Below the pieces are notes generated by a model. The model was not told where the DNA came from and did no database searches. It saw nothing but the letters and a program-made list of their open reading frames with translations. This document shows, piece after piece, positions 1 through 9,412 of a stretch of DNA of 24,086 nt. Origin of the DNA: Elysia marginata. Taxonomy: Eukaryota > Mollusca > Gastropoda > Plakobranchidae. The first letter of the stretch is position 1, and each line of letters starts with the position of its first letter. The position numbers were made by a program, and so were the translations under genes. The DNA is taken from contig BMAT01010806.1 in the NCBI GenBank assembly GCA_019649035.1, positions 602,702 through 626,787 of the forward strand. Direction: 5' to 3'.

Positions 1-55
1 AATATTAATAATGATAATAATAATAATAGTAATAATAATGATAATAGTAATAGAC
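1..55. repeat. AAT-type trinucleotide microsatellite
   Basis: The window opens inside an imperfect AAT/AAC/GAT trinucleotide tract, with units of aat interrupted by gat and agt. It probably continues to the left of the window. No coding potential is visible. Confidence 0.85.
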
Positions 56-955
56 CTCCTACAATAGCGCTTATTCACAGAATTAGAAAGTTGTCTTAGT
101 GATAAACATAAACGAAAAGTTTTACAATACAAGTCCAAGTTTAGATTATAAAAATCATTACTCCATCTTAAAGTAGCAATTAAAACTACGCTATCAGTTA
201 TATTGTAAAAGAAAGTAGAAATAACCATAAAAAATTTTCAAAAGAGTATAACCTTAAACACACACACACAAAAACGAAGAGCACTTCAGTATAAACAAAT
301 CGAAAAGCAGTCATGGGTCTTGGCCAATCACAAACAATTTATGAAAGAGTTTGACCCATAACGAAAAACGACGAATATAGTTGCATCGTCCACTAGCGTC
401 GTCATCATGGGTTTATGACATTCTTTTTAATTACATTAACAATATTGTGGACATCGCCATTATTAGCGTTATAATCATCACCATCATCCATCTCATCACC
501 ATTATCATACCCTTTATAATCATCATTATCATTTTAGTTACAGTGGCCGAAAATCATCAAGACCATCATTGCCTATATTGTATATAATATAATTATTTTA
601 GATAGTCCAACGTGTTTTGGTGTTGAATAGTGATTGTGAAATACTATGACCACAGGTATTATCATTGTTAGGGTTATCACATGTTAATAATGTTAGAATT
701 ATGATTTTTGCTAAAATTACCATCATTGCTTTGGACTATACCTATTGTTCTTATCATTGTTTATTATTATTATATGATGGTCATGATAATTTCTTTTGTT
801 GTTGTTAGCATTGGAATGACCCATTCTGGTAATGCAACAGTGATGGTTCTTGTATGACAATTTTTGTTTGTAAAAAAGAAAGAAAAATGTTTTTGAATTC
901 AACAAGAAAAACTGATGAGTACTACATTGCAGACCAAAACTGATTAAATTATTAT
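56..955. other. AT-rich intergenic DNA with ATC/ATT simple repeats
   Basis: No gene is supported here. A short CA tract lies near 259-270. An imperfect ATC/ATT-rich stretch at about 440-560 and again at about 720-800 creates small spurious open frames rich in Ile and His. These frames have biased composition, no domain and no supporting splice signals, so I treat them as simple-repeat translations. Confidence 0.6.
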
Positions 956-1489
956 ATCATTTAAAAGCACTCATACTTTGTGCAAAAAGCAATGAATGCC
1001 CTCGTCGACTGAAGGCAGTTAAGCCTTCCCTAACGTAGTCACTCAATAGTAATAGCGCCACACAAAGCATTAACATAAGCCTAGGAAAGATTAAAAACGT
1101 TACAAGTCACATTCTTAACTAAACAGATTTATCATGCGTGAAACGCAATTCGAAAAAGAGTTCTTTTGATTTTTAAAAAGATTCAAGGATTAAACACTAT
1201 TTGGTACTAAGAGACAGGTTATTCCATACGCTTTGAGCATAAGCAGAGAAAAAAATGTTTTTCTAGCTTCAAAAGCCCTCTTTGTTATTAGGATGGAGTC
1301 ATCAGAAGATCATAAAGTTATTACGGGCTTACAAAGATGAACTTGATCTACAAGAAAACATAAAGTAAGCTTAATCAAATAATTAAAAGCATAACAAGAA
1401 CTTTTAAAAACCAATGCCTTGCTTAGCTGGTAACCAGCGTGGACTTCTTCCTTGATCAACTGAATTTAGATTTTGAACATCCTATCTGT

Positions 1490-1945
1490 TTCGTACGAAG
1501 AGGAAGTTCAAGTTTACCAAACTGCTGGAAATGAACTCATGGTTTAGAGAGAGACAGACAAATAAAACCAAACAGAGATGTAAAGACATAGCAAGAGAGA
1601 GTGAGAGAGAGAGAGAGATGTGAACTCTGATAAAGAGGAGGATAAAACAGGGAGGTACAAAACAAAGAGAAGGCGTTGAGAGGGAACTTATCAACAGAAA
1701 TAAGACACGCAAAAGGTAAGCCTGCGGAAAGAAGACAAAGCCGACCTAGACACTACAACATTATGGGGACAAAAAGAAAAACAGGGAGCAGTTTAGATGG
1801 AGATTAGCCCATTCTTCAATTCTTAACTTTACGCTAAGTGTGCACTGTTTCATTTCAGTTTGAATGGGGTTTCTTATTATTCCATTGTTTTAAGATGGTG
1901 ATGGCAAGCTTAATCTATTTTTTACATATTTATGGACAGACGAGA
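1490..1945. other. Unidentified DNA inserted within the LINE remnant
   Basis: This stretch interrupts the LINE between the NAAKII block and the WLPAKQ block. It contains a purine-rich area with a GA microsatellite. I could not find clear terminal repeats or a target-site duplication, so its nature is unknown. The minus-strand open frame of 76 codons here reads through the GA tract (LSLSLSL) and is not a convincing gene. Confidence 0.4.
1593..1618. repeat. GA dinucleotide microsatellite
   Basis: A run of GA units with a single gtga interruption, inside the DNA that splits the LINE remnant. Confidence 0.85.
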
Positions 1946-2422
1946 GTCAAATTTTTAGATCATCATATAAATATTTTATCTTTTTATCTAAAAGTATTAT
2001 CTTAGCTGCATTGCTCTGATTTTGTTGCAGCCTTTCTAAAAGACTAGCAGGAAACCCAACTAAGAGGGAGTTGCAATGATCCAAACGGCTGGTAAATGAA
2101 TGGACTAAAACACGCGCGATTTCAGTTCCAAGAAAGGTGTCTCCTCTTTCCAGATTTTTAAGATGGCAGCTATAATGACAAGCTTTTAAACTTTTTCAAC
2201 ATGCTGTTTGAAGGACAGAGGAGAGTCCAATTAAAATTCGAAATTCCTATCAAAATCGTTAAGGCACACCCTATCACAAGTTTCATAGCTTTCATCAAAA
2301 CATCAAGATACGAGGGTGGGCTGAAAATACTTTCGCTTGTAACTTTCAACTTATATGATCCTGGCAGCTGAAATCTGGCATTCACACTCTCAAATCAAGT
2401 AGCTTTCATGTAAGAGAAAATA

Positions 2423-2455
2423 GCATTTGGTGACGTCATTGAGCACCAAAAATGC
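2423..2455. other. Inverted repeat (hairpin) around a CRE-like site
   Basis: The arms GCATTTGGTG (2423-2432) and CACCAAAAATGC (2444-2455) are complementary apart from a two-base bulge. The loop side holds a TGACGTCA palindrome (2431-2438), and TTACGTCA follows at 2456-2463. It lies in the 5' leader of the mariner, about 50 bp before its ATG. Function is unknown. Confidence 0.5.
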
Positions 2456-2504
2456 TTACGTCAAAACCAATGGCTGATGACCTTTGTCCATATTGTTCAC
2501 GAAC

Positions 2505-3266
2505 ATGGCGTCTACTAAAGATGTTCGATTCAAACAGCGTGCTGTCATTGAATTTCTTTCTGTTGAAGGAAGATCACCAAACGAAATCCATCAACGGCTC
2601 AAAATGGTATATAGGGAAGCATGTGTAGATAATTCAACTGTTTGTTGGTGAGTTTCATCACTGAAAGGAGTAGACCCGACTAAATCAATATTGCGCGATC
2701 AAAAACGTTCAGGTAGGCCCCTGAGTCAATCAAATGCCGCTAATCAGAAAGATGCTGACAATATGATTTTGGGCAATCGGCGCATTAAACAAAAGGGTAT
2801 TGCCAAAGAACTTAAAATTTCAAAAGAAAGAGTCCAGCATATCATTACAGATATTCTCGGCTACAGAAAAGTATCTGCAACTAGTGCAAGGTGGGTGCCG
2901 CGAATGTTGACTGATGAGATCAAAATGCAAAGAAAAACAACTTGTGCCGAACTACTGAAACATTATGAGGAAGCGGGCGAAGAATTCGTTCAGCGGATTG
3001 TCACAGGGGATGAGTCCTGGGTACACCAATTTGACCCTGAGAGCAAACGTCAGTCGATGAAATACATGCACAAGAGCTCTCCCTCTCCGAGAAAATTCAA
3101 AGTTGCCAGAAAAGTGATGCTGACTGTTTTCTGGGACTCAGACGGAATTATTCATATAGAATTTCTGAAACAAGGAAATTCTGTTAACTCAGAACGGTAT
3201 ATTTCTACGTTGAGAAAGCTAAGTGTCAGGCTTAAGCGACTGCACCATCTTATAGTAACAATTTAA
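2505..3266 (+). pseudogene. Mariner transposase, inactive
   Basis: This encodes a mariner-family (Tc1/mariner superfamily) cut-and-paste transposase. From the ATG at 2505 (MASTKDVRFKQRAVIEFLS) one frame runs to the TAA at 3264-3266, broken only by a TGA at 2649-2651, for 254 codons against about 340-350 in whole family members. Visible parts are an N-terminal helix-turn-helix region (residues about 1-50), the linker QKRSGRPLS, a second HTH (KGIAKELKISKERVQHII), the WVPRMLT motif, and two catalytic aspartates: D in VTGDESWVH (3009-3011) and D in TVFWDSDG (3135-3137). The third catalytic aspartate, in the usual HDNARPH block, is absent because similarity ends after LRKLSVRLKRL. The element cannot make active enzyme. 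The high similarity to the family outside these two lesions suggests fairly recent death. Confidence 0.9.
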
Positions 3267-3307
3267 TCGGGATGCTTTAAGGTTAAATAGTAACAAAACA
3301 CATCACA

Positions 3308-4839
3308 CTAGCATGCTGATAATGATATTTCTACTCCTAGAGGAATTTCACCCCATTTTTCACAACAGATTTCAGAGTATGTGGTCCGATGCAATAGTGC
3401 TCTTTTGAAAACAAGGGGTATTTCCAAACGGTCAACTTTTTCCCTGAAAGTTGGCTTGCATCTCCATTCTGTTCTATATAGGATTGTACGGGTATATCTA
3501 TCCGGAGGTTCAATTGAACTTTCGCGAACCAAGTCTTCACACAAAGCTGTGGATATTGCAATAAGACACAGATTGCGCAGAGATAGGGGCGCTCTTGACA
3601 AGAACTCGAGAATGTCCAAACACTCTTGAGTATGGCGGTCGTTTTGGATGCGACTGGTTCTGTTTCTTCCATCACGGCGGTGAGTCAGATTTACAGACCT
3701 TCTGCCAGAGGCCGTTGAAACACTGTCTAATCGTCTAGCACACCTAGCACTCTTTTGCAAATACTGGCGTATTTTATAGCTACGAAAAAGCCAGAAAATA
3801 TCATAAGAAGTGAGGAAATTGTTGGCTATGAAATACCTGGCAATAGATGGGCGTTTACAGATGATCGCCATAGCAAGAGGTGAGATCTGGCCCAGTTTAA
3901 GGTTGCGAAAGAAACTTTGTAGCCATTTTATGTCTTCAAGTTTTTCCAGATCAGGATGAAGGTCTAGCGGCGGAAATCCATTCTTCACCAGCTCTCGTAA
4001 CACAGCCTTCTCACCCTGGGCCACCATTAAGTGGAGTAAGAATTGATCTCGACGAGACAACATGGGACCGAGCCCCAAACTGAGGAATTTGAAGATGATC
4101 CCCGCCCCAAAGTCATGCCTCTGTTCGGCTAGAGACAGAAGAGTTTTGCCTTGGAATGAAACTGCATTGACATCAGCTCCTTTATCTAAAAGGAGCGTCC
4201 AAATCTCGGTGTTTGCCTTTGGAAAATAAGGAGCCTTTCTACAAGCCAATGCTAGCATCAGAGCTGTGTAGCCGCGTTTGTCTACTGCGTTGATATCAGC
4301 CCCAGCATCTAGAAGATAGCGTACACATAGATCAGATGCACATGAAGAATATGCTGCCACCATCAAGGGTGTCTGTCCGTCCAAACTTTTGTGGTTCAGC
4401 GTTTTCAGGGAAGAATGCTTAGTTAGATATACTACAATTCTTTACTGCTCCGATCGTGCAGCCAGTGATAGTGCCGTCTCTCCCTTGCGGTATACAATCA
4501 TAGTAAATTTGTAAAAAGGCATGTTAGATTTCCAAGCTGCTCTTTGCGTAAATTCTTCCGTCTGAATATTTACGTAAGCATCTTTAAGGTAACCGCATCG
4601 TCGTTAGAATATCGCCACCCCGAGCAGACACACTCAATGATTGGAGCAAATGTTTCGAAACTGCCTTCATTGATCGAGACCCGACGCAAACGTAGAAGAC
4701 GCCGCACTTTATCAATGTCGTTTTCCAAAATAGCCACTGCAAGATCATCCATGTTCTTGATTGATGGATAAGCGTTGAATAAAGCCACCTGTACCGGGTA
4801 TAAGAAAACAGATTCATTGAGATACATTTTGATTTTCAA
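3308..4839 (-). pseudogene. Ankyrin-repeat, SOCS-box (ASB-like) gene, damaged
   Basis: ASB proteins use ankyrin repeats to bind a target and a C-terminal SOCS box to recruit Elongin B/C and Cullin-5 ubiquitin ligase. The N-terminal piece (4570-4839) holds MDDLAVAILENDIDKVRRLL, a typical ankyrin helix pair. A strong acceptor (ttatacccggtacag, ending near 4791) suggests the exon starts there. The main frame (3308 to about 4440) has ankyrin consensus: DGQTPLMVAAYSS, YLLDAGADINAVDKRGYTAL, LLLDKGADVNAVSFQGKT. APLSLRNLCLIAIS then matches the start of a SOCS box and LEIPLVFKRALL its end. Two lesions are visible. The frame shifts near 4573 between TLKML and VNIQTEEF, where a repeat also looks shortened. 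A TAA at 4442-4444 interrupts AARSEQ/RIVVYL. No good intron explains both, so I favour a pseudogene; sequencing error in a live gene is the alternative. No initiation codon opens the main frame. Only one small piece upstream is recognisable. Confidence 0.65.
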
Positions 4840-5028
4840 GATCTATCCTATCCTGTATTCCTTTCTGTCTTTACATCATACTCCCTGCTATATCCCATTT
4901 TGTTCTAGAAAACAAAATTGTAAAGTATTCTATGATAATGTCTCACTGAGTATTTTAGTTCTTTTTCATGAAGTACATTTAACACAATAAGTGATTCTAA
5001 ATTTTAGACAACTATTTTTAACCTCACC
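4840..5028. other. Intergenic, nothing recognised
   Basis: AT-rich sequence between the 5' side of the ankyrin/SOCS-box gene and the minisatellite. It would hold an intron or upstream exon of that gene if the acceptor near 4791 is real, but no exon is recognisable. Confidence 0.4.
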
Positions 5029-5546
5029 ATAATCTTGGCTGTTTAGATAGTTCTTTCTGCGCTTTACGGTAATCTTCTCTTCTCTGTCTGGTTAGACTGT
5101 TCTTGCTGAGCTTTACGGTAATATTCTCTCCTGGCTGTTTAGACTGCTCTTGCTAAGCTTTACGGTAATCTTCTCTTCTCCTTCTCGTAAGACTGTTTTC
5201 TCTGGGCATTACGGTAATCTTCTCTTCTCTGTCTGGTTAGACTGTTCTTGCTGAGCTTTACGGTAATCTTGTCTCTTGGTTGGTTGGACTGTTTTGCTGA
5301 GCTTTGCAGTAATCTTGTCTCTTGGTTGGTTAGACTGTTCTTGCTGAGCTTTACGGTAATCTTGTCTCTTGGTTGGTTAGACTGTTTTTGCTGAGCTTTA
5401 CGGTAATCTTCTCTTCTCTGTCTGGTTAGACTGTTCTTGCAAAAGATTTTAACAACTCCCCTATTAGTTAACGGGGTTCTTGCTGAACTTTCCAGTAATC
5501 TTGTCTCCTGGCTGTTTAGACTGTCCTTGCTGACTTTATAGTAATC
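5029..5546. repeat. Minisatellite, 46-49 bp unit, about 11 copies
   Basis: The core tttacggtaatctt recurs at 5063, 5112, 5159, 5208, 5257, 5303, 5350, 5397, 5489 and 5535, so spacing is 46-49 bp with one double-length gap of 92. Each unit reads roughly agactgttcttgctgagc, then the core, then a variable linker (ctcttctctgtctggtt or gtctcttggttggtt). Two linker types alternate, which suggests unequal exchange among subtypes. One copy near 5437-5480 carries unrelated sequence. The minus-strand 132-codon open frame here is a by-product: 47 is not divisible by three, and the unit happens to be open in all three minus frames. Confidence 0.9.
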
Positions 5547-5621
5547 GACGATTTTCAAATCTATTGATTAATGAACTATGTCTTTTTTTTATAATCAGGA
5601 ATTTTACAACTATTTATGTCT
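5547..5621. other. Short AT-rich stretch before the SINE
   Basis: Mostly A+T with an eight-T run. It may be the left part of the older repeat whose tail reappears after the SINE at 5955, because the SINE target duplication shows that 5622-5634 and 5955 onward were once contiguous. Confidence 0.35.
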
Positions 5622-5634
5622 TTGTAGATCTCCG
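5622..5634 (+). repeat. Target-site duplication, left copy
   Basis: The 13-bp sequence ttgtagatctccg is repeated exactly at 5942-5954 and brackets the SINE. This length is typical of LINE-mediated insertion. Confidence 0.9.
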
Positions 5635-5941
5635 ACTGGCACTGTGGCCTAGCGGTAAAGACACTCGCTCAGAGATCGGGAGGTACGATTTCGATCCCCG
5701 GCCAAGCCAAAACATGGACTTTAAAAATAATTACATGTAGTAGCTGATCCGCCTGGTGTCTGGCATTATGGATTTAGTGCTAAGTCTGGTCGGCCCGGTG
5801 CCAGGATAATGTAACTGGGTGTGGTGTATGCAGCGCTCCGTACATCACAGTGTGGCAGCACGCTTTCAATTGTCCCAAGCGCCGTCTCTGATATAACCTT
5901 GTAGTTGAAAAGAGAGGTTAAAATTCAAAAAACCAACCAAC
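5635..5941 (+). mobile_element. tRNA-derived SINE, whole, with target duplication
   Basis: This is a short non-coding retroelement with an internal RNA polymerase III promoter. The A box TGGCCTAGCGGT lies at 5645-5656 and a B-box-like GATTTCGATCC at 5687-5697, 42 bp apart as in tRNA genes. After this tRNA-like head comes a body of about 200 bp containing ggtcggcccggtgccagg and cagtgtggcagcacgc, which resembles a SINE body seen in molluscs (from memory, not searched). It ends with an A/C-rich tail. The 13-bp direct repeats at both ends are identical, so the insertion is relatively young. It is not a functional tRNA gene: there is no good acceptor stem and the B box is imperfect. Confidence 0.88.
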
Positions 5942-5954
5942 TTGTAGATCTCCG
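5942..5954 (+). repeat. Target-site duplication, right copy
   Basis: Exact repeat of 5622-5634 directly after the SINE tail. Confidence 0.9.
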
Positions 5955-6075
5955 CGCTGCTGTTTTTATGTAATTGTTAAAGCAAGTTTTATCTATGTAA
6001 AGCGCTCTGAGCATCGCCATAGGCAGTGGTAAAGCGCTATATAAAAGTCATTTATTATTATTTTTTATTATTATA
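5955..6075 (+). mobile_element. Older retroposon 3' tail with TTA repeats
   Basis: This contains an inverted pair, gtaaagcgct (near 5998-6007) and aagcgctata (near 6033-6042), followed by taaaagtcatttattatta and further TTA units. A hairpin of this sort before an ATT/TTA microsatellite is a recurrent 3' tail of SINEs and their partner LINEs in invertebrates (from memory). The younger SINE inserted into or just upstream of it. It directly abuts the partial left LTR at 6076. Confidence 0.6.
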
Positions 6076-6238
6076 TATTAGATAGACACAATAGTCAAGG
6101 CACTAGGACTCCATGTTGTCGACTTAAGAATAGGAAGTGTACTGTTTTATTTACGTTTGGATGCAAGTTGCCAGATTAACATTGAAACTGATACTGATAA
6201 TATTATGTTAAAATACATAATATCCTAATTATGTTACA
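6076..6238 (-). repeat. 3' LTR, partial copy
   Basis: It matches 11139-11357, sharing tattagatagacacaatag at one side, attgaaactgatactgataa inside, and atgttaca at the other end. The copy is shorter than the right-hand LTR. It is bordered by the TTA-rich retroposon tail on the left and the polypurine tract on the right. Confidence 0.88.
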
Positions 6239-6256
6239 TCCTCCTTTCTCTTCTTG
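6239..6256 (-). other. Polypurine tract
   Basis: On the minus strand, aagaagagaaaggagga immediately precedes TGTAACATAATT, the LTR start. This is the expected position of the plus-strand primer of a Ty3/Gypsy element, and it fixes the LTR boundary. Confidence 0.85.
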
Positions 6257-6307
6257 AGTTTAGGACGAGTCAAACTTGTATCAATTCAAAATTTTAATCT
6301 TAACTTA

Positions 6308-6490
6308 CACGGTGGAATCCACTTAAAGTCAACACCTTTTAGGGAAACTCTTGCTTAAAGTTAAAGTCAACTTTGTTTTGCAGTCCTATTTTGTATTTCC
6401 TAATATAATTGTAATGGTTAAAGTCAACTCTTGCTTAAGGTCAACACAATTTTTTCGGTCCCGAGGTGTTGACTTATCAGGGATCAGCTG
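6308..6490. mobile_element. Pogo/Tigger-like MITE (183 bp)
   Basis: Both ends are bordered by TA (6306-6307 and 6491-6492). The termini are inverted: the left ends in AAGTCAACACC, and the right starts ggtgttgactta and runs to atcagggatcagctg. Eleven bases of AAGTCAACACC match exactly and the outer bases match loosely. Internal subterminal repeats (taaagtcaac, ctcttgcttaa, ttttttcggtcccgag) are typical of pogo/Tigger-derived MITEs. It is too short to encode a transposase, so it would have been moved in trans. It lies between the integrase region and the polypurine tract of the LTR element. Confidence 0.7.
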
Positions 6491-6738
6491 TATTTACCAA
6501 TTTATAGTTCGTATGTTTCTGATTTTAGAATTCATTGCTTCTTGGTCTTGCCCTTCCTTCAACTAGAAATAATGTATTCATGGTGTATCTAGCTACATTG
6601 TTGAAGTGACAATAGTTCATTGTTGAAATGAGATGAATCACTATAAGAGTGTTAACTTAGTGTTTAACCTGCATTCCTAAGTGTTGAAGGTTTTGTTGTT
6701 TGCATTGGCAATCTCACAAATTTATCCTTCCTCTCTAA

Positions 6739-8178
6739 TTAAAAGCATTCGTAAAGTGTGTATTTGTCCGGTTTCTTAACTCGGCGGCCACTTCTGGTAA
6801 CATACTGGTGTGTTGATGCATTGTCTGAGTGCGCTCTCAGTGACACGTTGTCAAAGAGAGAGCTTGAGAACTCTCTTTTGGATGGTGAGGGTGGGATCTC
6901 GACCAGTGGCGGCGAAGTATCAGGCAAGCCACGGTTGACCTTGGAATCAAAGTTTTCTGCCTCATCGTCAACTGCATCCCTGCTCGTAACATGTTGCTTG
7001 TTTGCTTGCTCAGTGGATTTTATGATGTGACGTCTGTTTCTTCTGAACGTGCCTTCCTCTGAGGTAACTGCATAATTATGCCGTAATCCCAATTTACCAG
7101 TGATTCTAGCTGGGGTCCAGACTTTGGATCCTGCTGGTGGTTGTAGTCTGACTGGCGTATGGTTTCCTAGTGGTTTTAGGGTTCGTGCTTTCCGGTCATA
7201 ATAAAACTTCTGCTTCTCTTTTGTCTTATAGTATTTTTTGCAGAACATTTCTTTGTTCATCACCAAAGTTCCTTTAATAATGGCAGTAGGTTTCTGGGCC
7301 TTCTTCCCATTAGCACATGTTCCGGTGAAAACTTGATGTTTTCCAATGGAGTGGTGTTGTAATCTAGGATTGCTAAGTACTTGTCTTCGCACTTGCTCCA
7401 TAGCTTCTTTGCAGTCTGCACTGATCGTTCCGCTTTGCCATTGGCACTTTGATGATGCGGTGAAACTCTGCCATTTTGTATTCCATACTCCCCTCAGAAA
7501 CTATCAAATTCTGCACTTGTGAATTGCGATCCGCAATCTGTCGTAATTTTGCAAGGTATCCCGTGTACACTAAACATTTATTTGAGGGCATCAATCACTG
7601 CAGTGCTCCTCAGACTGTTGAGTTTGGTGACTTGTATAAATGCAGAATACATGCCAACTGAAATCAGAAATTGTTTGACTGTAACTCAAAAACGTCTACA
7701 GCAATCTCAGAAAACGGAAATCTCGGGAGTTTTGTGTAAATTAGTGGTTTTTGTGGTTTTCTGTTTTGTACAGCTGCGCACACCTGGCAGTTTTTAACCT
7801 TCTGTTCAATTTCTGCATTCATACTTGGCCAAAAGAAAACTTCTCTGTCTCTTTTTTTGCATTTCACCATTCCCATATGACTCCTGTGGATAAGGTCCAT
7901 GGCATACTTCCTCAGACTTGGTGGAACAACTACCGTATTCTAATTGATTTGTAGATTATTCCATCTAGGCCTACTGTGTTCACCTCACACCTGCTTTGAT
8001 AGTATTGTTGAACTTCTAGAGGAACATCTCTCTTTCTTTCTGGCCAACCTTGCAGTATGATGTCATGCAACTTCTTTAATTCTTCAGCAGTTCTATGTTG
8101 GAAAAGCTTGTATTTTTCATCGGAAATGTTAAAAAACTCAGATACTGTGATCTGGTTTAGATCAATTTCCTGCTCCAC
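6739..8178 (-). pseudogene. Integrase region of the Ty3/Gypsy fossil
   Basis: Three minus-strand open stretches belong here. At 7664-7900 is the zinc-binding domain, with an H...H and CQVC arrangement (MDLIHRSHMGMVKC and KNCQVC). Part of the catalytic core follows at about 7370-7600. The C-terminal domain at 6739-7401 has RKARTLKPL, VWTPARITGKLG and the RRNRRHI signature common before the end of Gypsy integrases. The 7930-8178 stretch carries the linker between RNase H and integrase. The region is broken. Confidence 0.85.
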
Positions 8179-8239
8179 ATCTTCTATCTATGCTCTAGAT
8201 AGAGTGTCTGGTAATTGCATATCTTTTCCTTTCTTGTAG

Positions 8240-9400
8240 TTGACTTAGATCATACCATTGCAGTGCCAATAGCATTCTCTGGAGTCTCATGGGTGCTGAC
8301 AGAAGCTGCTTCTTGAAGATCTGCTCTAATAGCTTGTGATCTGTGAAAACAGGAACTTCTTTGCCAAAGATATAGCAGTGAAATTTCTTGCAAGCGTGTA
8401 CAATAGCTGCCGTTTCCTTCTCTATCTGGTAATATCTTTGTTCAGAGTCAGTGAGTGCTCTTGAAGAGTATGCGATCGGGTTGCCGTTTTGAATTAGGCA
8501 TTCTCACACTGTCAAAGTCCGTAGAGCTGGCATCGCAATGTATTTCAACTGAGTTTGTAACATCAAAAAGTTTTGGAGCTAGAGCTTCTATGCATAGGTT
8601 TTTTCGGTGATTTGAAGGATTTTTTTATGTTTGTCCTGCCATTGAAACCGGTTTTCTGATTGTAGAAAGTGGCTCAGTGATTCATTCTCTTGGCTTAAGT
8701 TTGGAATATATTTTCCCAAATAGTTGACAAATCTAAGAAATCTCCTCTAAGCCTCCTTGTCGTTTGGTTTTGGCATTTCTTGTACTGCCTTTATTTTATC
8801 TGGATCTGCTTGTAACCCATCTGCGCTTATTACATGTCCACAGTATACAAGTGATGGTTGTCTGATTCTGACCTTTTTTATGTTTAGCTTTAGGTTGTAG
8901 TCAGGAGTAGTTTCTTTAGAATCTGGTCATGGTGCTTCCGGTCTCTTCCTGTAATTAGTATATCATCTATTATGCTGAATGCATCCTTTATGCCCTCTAG
9001 CATTAATATTGATCTATGATTCTTTGAAAATTTTCAGGACTACATTTCAACCCAAAAGGTAATTTCATCCACCTGTACCTCCCCGATGGTGTGTTGAAAG
9101 TTGTCAGTTTAGAAGACTCCTCGTCCAGTTAAATCTGCATGAAGCCACTTTTGCATCTAGTTTTGAGAATACTTTTACGTTTGGTATTTCTCTTACTATT
9201 TCCTCTATCGATTTCATGGGGTGATGCTCCCTCTTTATTGCCTTGTTTAAATCCGTGGGGTCAAGACAAATTCTTATTTGTCATTTCTTACTGACATTAC
9301 CATCGAGTTTACCCATTCTGTTGGTTCATTAACTTTGTTCACATACTTGTCCTGTACCATTTCTAAGATTTTGCCATTTATTTCCTTTTTCAAAGCTGGC
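8240..9400 (-). pseudogene. Reverse transcriptase and RNase H of the Ty3/Gypsy fossil
   Basis: On the minus strand, an RNase H-like block with AYSSRALTDSEQRYYQIEKE lies near 8400-8480, next to FTDHKLLEQIF near 8330. The RT active-site box, seen as IIDDILITGR, is near 8940-8975, and other Gypsy RT motifs lie at about 9150-9400. The region is broken and no single frame covers it. Confidence 0.85.
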
Positions 9401-9412
9401 GGAAACTTTCTA
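9401..9412 (+). repeat. Target-site duplication, left copy
   Basis: The 12-bp sequence ggaaactttcta is repeated exactly at 9621-9632. Removing the intervening DNA restores continuity of the LTR element, so this marks a secondary insertion. Confidence 0.88.

Larger units (their letters stand above)
960..2257 (-). mobile_element. CR1/L2-type LINE 3' remnant, interrupted
   Basis: Read on the minus strand, pieces follow the usual order of the C-terminal reverse-transcriptase region of CR1/L2-group LINEs. SFKQHVEKV lies near 2195-2245. HSFTSRLDHCNSLLVGFP and LLERLQQNQSNAAKIIL lie within the frame 1947-2155. RWLPAKQGIGF, the counterpart of the family's LHWLPVKQRIDFK, lies near 1407-1443. The family's late ERAFSxAAPxLWNSLP motif appears as RAFEARKTFFSAYAQSVW, near 1210-1285. 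The reading frame changes several times and stops are frequent, so this is a dead 5'-truncated copy. About 450 bp (roughly 1490-1945), with no similarity to the family, separates two pieces that are normally some 20 residues apart, so a later insertion is likely. The right-hand edge meets the mariner element. The exact clade is uncertain. Confidence 0.75.
2258..3266 (+). mobile_element. Mariner DNA transposon, 3'-truncated
   Basis: A transposase-like reading frame (2505-3266) is preceded by about 245 bp that resembles neither the LINE nor any gene. The left boundary is inferred: LINE similarity ends near 2250, and a ttaaggcacaccc sequence starting near 2259 looks like a transposon end next to a TA. 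No matching inverted copy is visible after 3266, which agrees with loss of the 3' third of the element. The mariner therefore seems to have inserted into, or next to, the older LINE copy. Confidence 0.6.

Noticed and set aside
381-587. 68-codon plus-strand frame rich in Ile
   Set aside because: It is a translation of ATC/ATT simple repeats with no domain.
3381-3629. Plus-strand frame of 82 codons
   Set aside because: It is the antisense shadow of the ankyrin/SOCS-box frame.
5160-5558. 132-codon minus-strand repeat protein
   Set aside because: The 47-bp unit changes frame with every copy and is open in all frames by chance; there are no other gene signals.
5635-5710. Functional tRNA gene
   Set aside because: A and B boxes are present, but there is no convincing acceptor stem, and the segment is the head of a SINE with its own target duplication.
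6758-8239. Several plus-strand frames over the LTR element
   Set aside because: They are antisense shadows of the integrase region.
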